DNA of 64,000 nucleotides from Sinorhizobium arboris LMG 14919 (GTDB lineage: Bacteria; Pseudomonadota; Alphaproteobacteria; Rhizobiales; Rhizobiaceae), in assembly GCF_000427465.1 (NCBI RefSeq), contig NZ_KE386497.1, positions 727,318 to 791,317 on the forward strand. Direction: 5' to 3'. How positions within the stretch are numbered: position 1 is the stretch's first letter; each line of letters begins with the position of its first letter. A program made the position numbers and the translations under genes. The notes under the pieces were generated by a model. It ran no database searches, was not told the origin of the DNA, and saw only the letters and a list, made by a program, of their open reading frames with translations. Shown here one piece after another: positions 61,358 to 64,000 of this stretch.

Positions 61358-64000
61358 TCATCGGGCCTGTTTACTTGCAATTGCAGGCGTTGTTGGTGAG
61401 CGGTTTAAGGCAGTTGATAGCCATCGGGCCAGAACTCGGCGATTTTCCGGAACACTCATCATCGTCATGTGGCCGCCTGGGATCGGAGTGGCATGAACAC
61501 GCTCCGCACCTACTATCTGTTCCCAACCCCGCATGGGCGAGCTTGCCTCTTGACCTTTCGCATTCTTTTCAGCTCGTGCACAGCGACTGACGACAGGCTC
61601 AGAGGCATAAAACTGATGTATTTCGATTGGCAGGGGTGGAATTTGATACGACTGCACCGCCCGTTGGAACCGTACGATTCTCTCATACATAGAAGCGTCG
61701 ACTTGGAGTGTCTCATCGTCCACGGCTTCGAGAGCTTCCTGCACCGCTTCTCGTGCCACTTGGGGGGACTGTGCGCCTGATTGATTTACAGGTAGCGTAA
61801 CATCAATGAAGCCCATGAATGACACGGTTTGATGGAGACTCAGGAGGCGCTCGGCAATTGCATAAGCCAGGATTGCGCCTGAAGAGTAACCAGCAAGGCG
61901 ATACGGTCCTTGCCGCTGGATTTCTTTGATCGCCAGGATTACCTCCGCGGCTATTTTTTCAAGTGCCGGTGCACCACCTTCATCAAAAAACGGCCATGGC
62001 AATGCATAGACGGGACAATCCACGTCCATGTCCATTACCAACTTAGCTACATAGGAACAGTCACCCAAACCCGTAGGAACAAAGAAGAGCGGCGGCTGCA
62101 ATCCCTTTGCGCGAACGCAGAGCGCCCCCAGCTTGTTGGCCTGTACCTCCAAATCAACCTTTGACGCCACATCCTTTAGAACAGGAGCTTGGAAGATATC
62201 GGCGGTGCTAAACTTCAGGCCAAGATGGAGCGCTTGACTGAGCAGCTGCACCACCAGCAGCGAATGGCCGCCGAGTTCGAAGAAGTTGTCGTGACGCCCG
62301 ACCCGCTCGATGCCGAGCAGCTCTTCCCAGATCGCCGCCAGCAGCGTCTCGACCGCGCCCTGCGGCGCCTCGTAGCCCCGACGCGCATAGGCATCGTCGT
62401 CGGGAACCGGCAGCGCCTTGCGATCGAGCTTGCCGTTCGGCGTCAGCGGCAGTGCGTCCAGCCGCACAAAGGCGGCCGGCACCATGTATTCCGGCAGCAG
62501 GCCACCGAGATGGGCGCGCAACGCCGCCGCAAGCTCGGCGCCATCGGCCTCGTCCGACCCGTCCGCCGTCTTCGCAACCACATAGGCGACAAGCCGCTTG
62601 CCGCCCGTCGCATCCGCGCGCGCCACGACGGCCGCATCGGCGACAAGCGCGTGCTCGCAGAGCCGGGCGGCGATCTCGCCCGGCTCGATGCGGAAGCCGC
62701 GGATCTTCACCTGCTCGTCGTTGCGGCCCAGAAACTCGAGATTGCCGTCCGGCAGATAGCGGGCCAGGTCGCCGGTGCGGTACATGCGACCATCCGCCTC
62801 GCCGCTGAACGGATCGGCCAGGAACCGCTCGGCCGTCAGCGCCTGGCGGTTGAGGTAGCCGCGCGCTACCCCTGCCCCGCCGATATAAAGCTCGCCCACC
62901 GCCCCGAACGGAACGGGTTGACCATGATCGTCGAGCAGGTACGCCCGCGTGTTCGATATCGGACGCCCGATCGGGACAATCGCCGCTTTAAACCCAGCGG
63001 GATGAATCCAAGATGTCGCGTCGATTGTTGCCTCGGTAGGCCCATAGAGGTTAACAAGTCCGCGTCCTGCGAGTTGCAGCCATTTATTGGCTAACTCGCT
63101 TGTTATGAGCTCTCCGCCACAGAACACGTATCGTAAATTCTCAATTCCTTTTTTCCCAACGTCAGTGGCCTCAAGCAATGCTGAAAGAAGCGACGGAACC
63201 ACTTGCAAAACCGTCACTCGGCGCCTGCTTAGTAGGCCCAGGATTGTTCGGATATCTAATTGCCCGTCGAGAAAAGGAAGAATTGAATGTGCGCCAATCG
63301 AAAAGGCGGTCCATAGCTCCCAACCGGCGGCATCAAAAGAGATGGAGGTTCGCTGCAAGAAAACGTCGTGGGCCGCAAGCTGGAAGTGATTCGCGTGCCA
63401 GATCGAATGGTTCACCAGACTTCGATGCTCGACCATGACGCCCTTAGGCGTTCCGGTGGAGCCGGAGGTGTAGATGACATAGGCGAGATGCCGGGAGTTC
63501 AGGCCGAGGGAATGCGGGTCGGGATCGTCAGCGGACTGGTCGGCCCAGGCGGGGGTGGCGGTGTCGAGATCGACCACGCTCAGGCTTGCGATGGCCTCGG
63601 CGCCCAGCGCCTCGCGGCCGGCGGCATCGCACAGCAGCAGCCGCGGTGCGGCATCGTCGAGCACCTGGTTGAGCCGCGCGCAGGGATAGGCCGGATCGAG
63701 CGGCAGATAGGCGCCGCCCGCTTTCAGGATCGCCAGCAGTCCCACCACCATCGCCGGGCTGCGCTCGAGGCAGATCGCCACCGGCTGGTCCGGCTTCACC
63801 CCAAGCGCGATCAGATGATGGGCCAGACGGTTGGCCTCGGCGTTGAGTTCGCCATAGCTCAGCTCTTCATCCTCATGCACCAGCGCCACCGCGGCGGGCG
63901 CCCGGCGCACCTGGGCCTCGAACAGTTCGTGGACGCAAAGCTCCGACGGATAGTCCGCTTCCGTGCGGTTCAGCTCCTCCAGCAAATAGCGGCGCTCGTC
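61358..64000 (-). CDS. Nonribosomal peptide synthetase, terminal A-T-TE part, 5' end outside window
   Basis: The frame stays open to the right edge, and upstream sequence ([18 protein letters not shown]) is the usual link from a condensation domain, so this is the last module of a larger NRPS. The A domain has core motifs [41 protein letters not shown] and [10 protein letters not shown]. Its specificity residues, aligned by hand, read D-A-W-Q-F-G-L-I-D-K, the code reported for glutamine. A carrier domain follows with [12 protein letters not shown] (Ser for phosphopantetheine). A thioesterase with GYSSG (nucleophile Ser) and a GGHMTMM C-terminus releases the product. Confidence 0.93.
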   Translation of the reverse strand, partial: DERRYLLEELNRTEADYPSELCVHELFEAQVRRAPAAVALVHEDEELSYGELNAEANRLAHHLIALGVKPDQPVAICLERSPAMVVGLLAILKAGGAYLPLDPAYPCARLNQVLDDAAPRLLLCDAAGREALGAEAIASLSVVDLDTATPAWADQSADDPDPHSLGLNSRHLAYVIYTSGSTGTPKGVMVEHRSLVNHSIWHANHFQLAAHDVFLQRTSISFDAAGWELWTAFSIGAHSILPFLDGQLDIRTILGLLSRRRVTVLQVVPSLLSALLEATDVGKKGIENLRYVFCGGELITSELANKWLQLAGRGLVNLYGPTEATIDATSWIHPAGFKAAIVPIGRPISNTRAYLLDDHGQPVPFGAVGELYIGGAGVARGYLNRQALTAERFLADPFSGEADGRMYRTGDLARYLPDGNLEFLGRNDEQVKIRGFRIEPGEIAARLCEHALVADAAVVARADATGGKRLVAYVVAKTADGSDEADGAELAAALRAHLGGLLPEYMVPAAFVRLDALPLTPNGKLDRKALPVPDDDAYARRGYEAPQGAVETLLAAIWEELLGIERVGRHDNFFELGGHSLLVVQLLSQALHLGLKFSTADIFQAPVLKDVASKVDLEVQANKLGALCVRAKGLQPPLFFVPTGLGDCSYVAKLVMDMDVDCPVYALPWPFFDEGGAPALEKIAAEVILAIKEIQRQGPYRLAGYSSGAILAYAIAERLLSLHQTVSFMGFIDVTLPVNQSGAQSPQVAREAVQEALEAVDDETLQVDASMYERIVRFQRAVQSYQIPPLPIEIHQFYASEPVVSRCARAEKNAKGQEASSPMRGWEQIVGAERVHATPIPGGHMTMMSVPENRRVLARWLSTALNRSPTTPAIASKQAR

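Noticed and set aside
62189..63094. A 301-codon rightward frame within the NRPS gene.
   Set aside because: The NRPS A-domain motifs occupy the opposite strand, and the frame is rich in Arg, Gly and Gln as expected for an antisense shadow.

Overview
The window looks like an accessory region of a Rhizobiaceae genome, most like Sinorhizobium/Ensifer. This rests on gene families and arrangements typical of that group: a groES-groEL operon behind a CIRCE element, an ars operon that uses the aquaglyceroporin AqpS as efflux channel, clusters of small DUF982, DUF2934 and DUF3606 stress proteins, EcfG-type promoters, and a decayed rhizobial mobilization region. The number of broken, truncated and fused genes suggests plasmid or genomic-island DNA. 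No replication origin is visible.

Layout. 0-4.2 kb: an AbiEi-like antitoxin gene cut by the left edge, then a radical SAM/DUF6375 pair facing a 329-residue protein of unknown function, then a small lipoprotein. 4.2-8.4 kb: a holin-endolysin fusion with an uncharacterised membrane partner, a truncated resolvase and a Fic toxin cassette. 8.4-9.9 kb: a TIR-domain protein with a small partner. 10.2-13.8 kb: a decayed mobilization region in which a frameshifted coupling-protein gene is fused in frame to an M48 peptidase, next to a relaxase with two frameshifts. 14.0-14.3 kb: a tRNA-Leu(UAA) gene interrupted by a 205-nt group I intron, followed by a broken integrase. 17-19.3 kb: groESL. 19.5-24 kb: remnants (hydroxyacid dehydrogenase, crcB) and a frameshifted kup. 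24.4-27.2 kb: arsR, two unrelated arsC genes, aqpS and arsH. 27.4-29.5 kb: a GGDEF-EAL protein. 29.6-43 kb: stress and envelope genes (CspA, MgtC-like, CbpA/CbpM, Hsp20, DUF892, DUF2934, DUF3606, DUF982) with several paralogues and remnants. 42.7-46.9 kb: gene fragments around an intact LysR gene and a RES-Xre toxin-antitoxin pair. 47-58.9 kb: a coherent catabolic cluster. 59-61.3 kb: a dnaE2 fragment and a DMT exporter. 61.4-64 kb: the 3' end of an NRPS gene with A, T and TE domains, running off the right edge.

The 47-58.9 kb cluster is the most coherent biology. A divergent promoter region drives a class III aminotransferase, an N-formylglutamate amidohydrolase-like enzyme and an APC permease to the left. 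To the right it drives a glutamine synthetase-like ligase, an aldehyde dehydrogenase and both subunits of an N,N-dimethylformamidase-like amidohydrolase. A convergent FAD amino-acid dehydrogenase sits behind a tandem glycine riboswitch, with a GntR regulator upstream of it. The same 27-nt motif lies in the divergent promoter region and in front of the gntR gene, which suggests that GntR controls the cluster. I infer a gamma-glutamylation route for amine or amide catabolism in which the dimethylformamidase-like enzyme cleaves an amide intermediate.

All calls come from reading the sequence. No database search was run.
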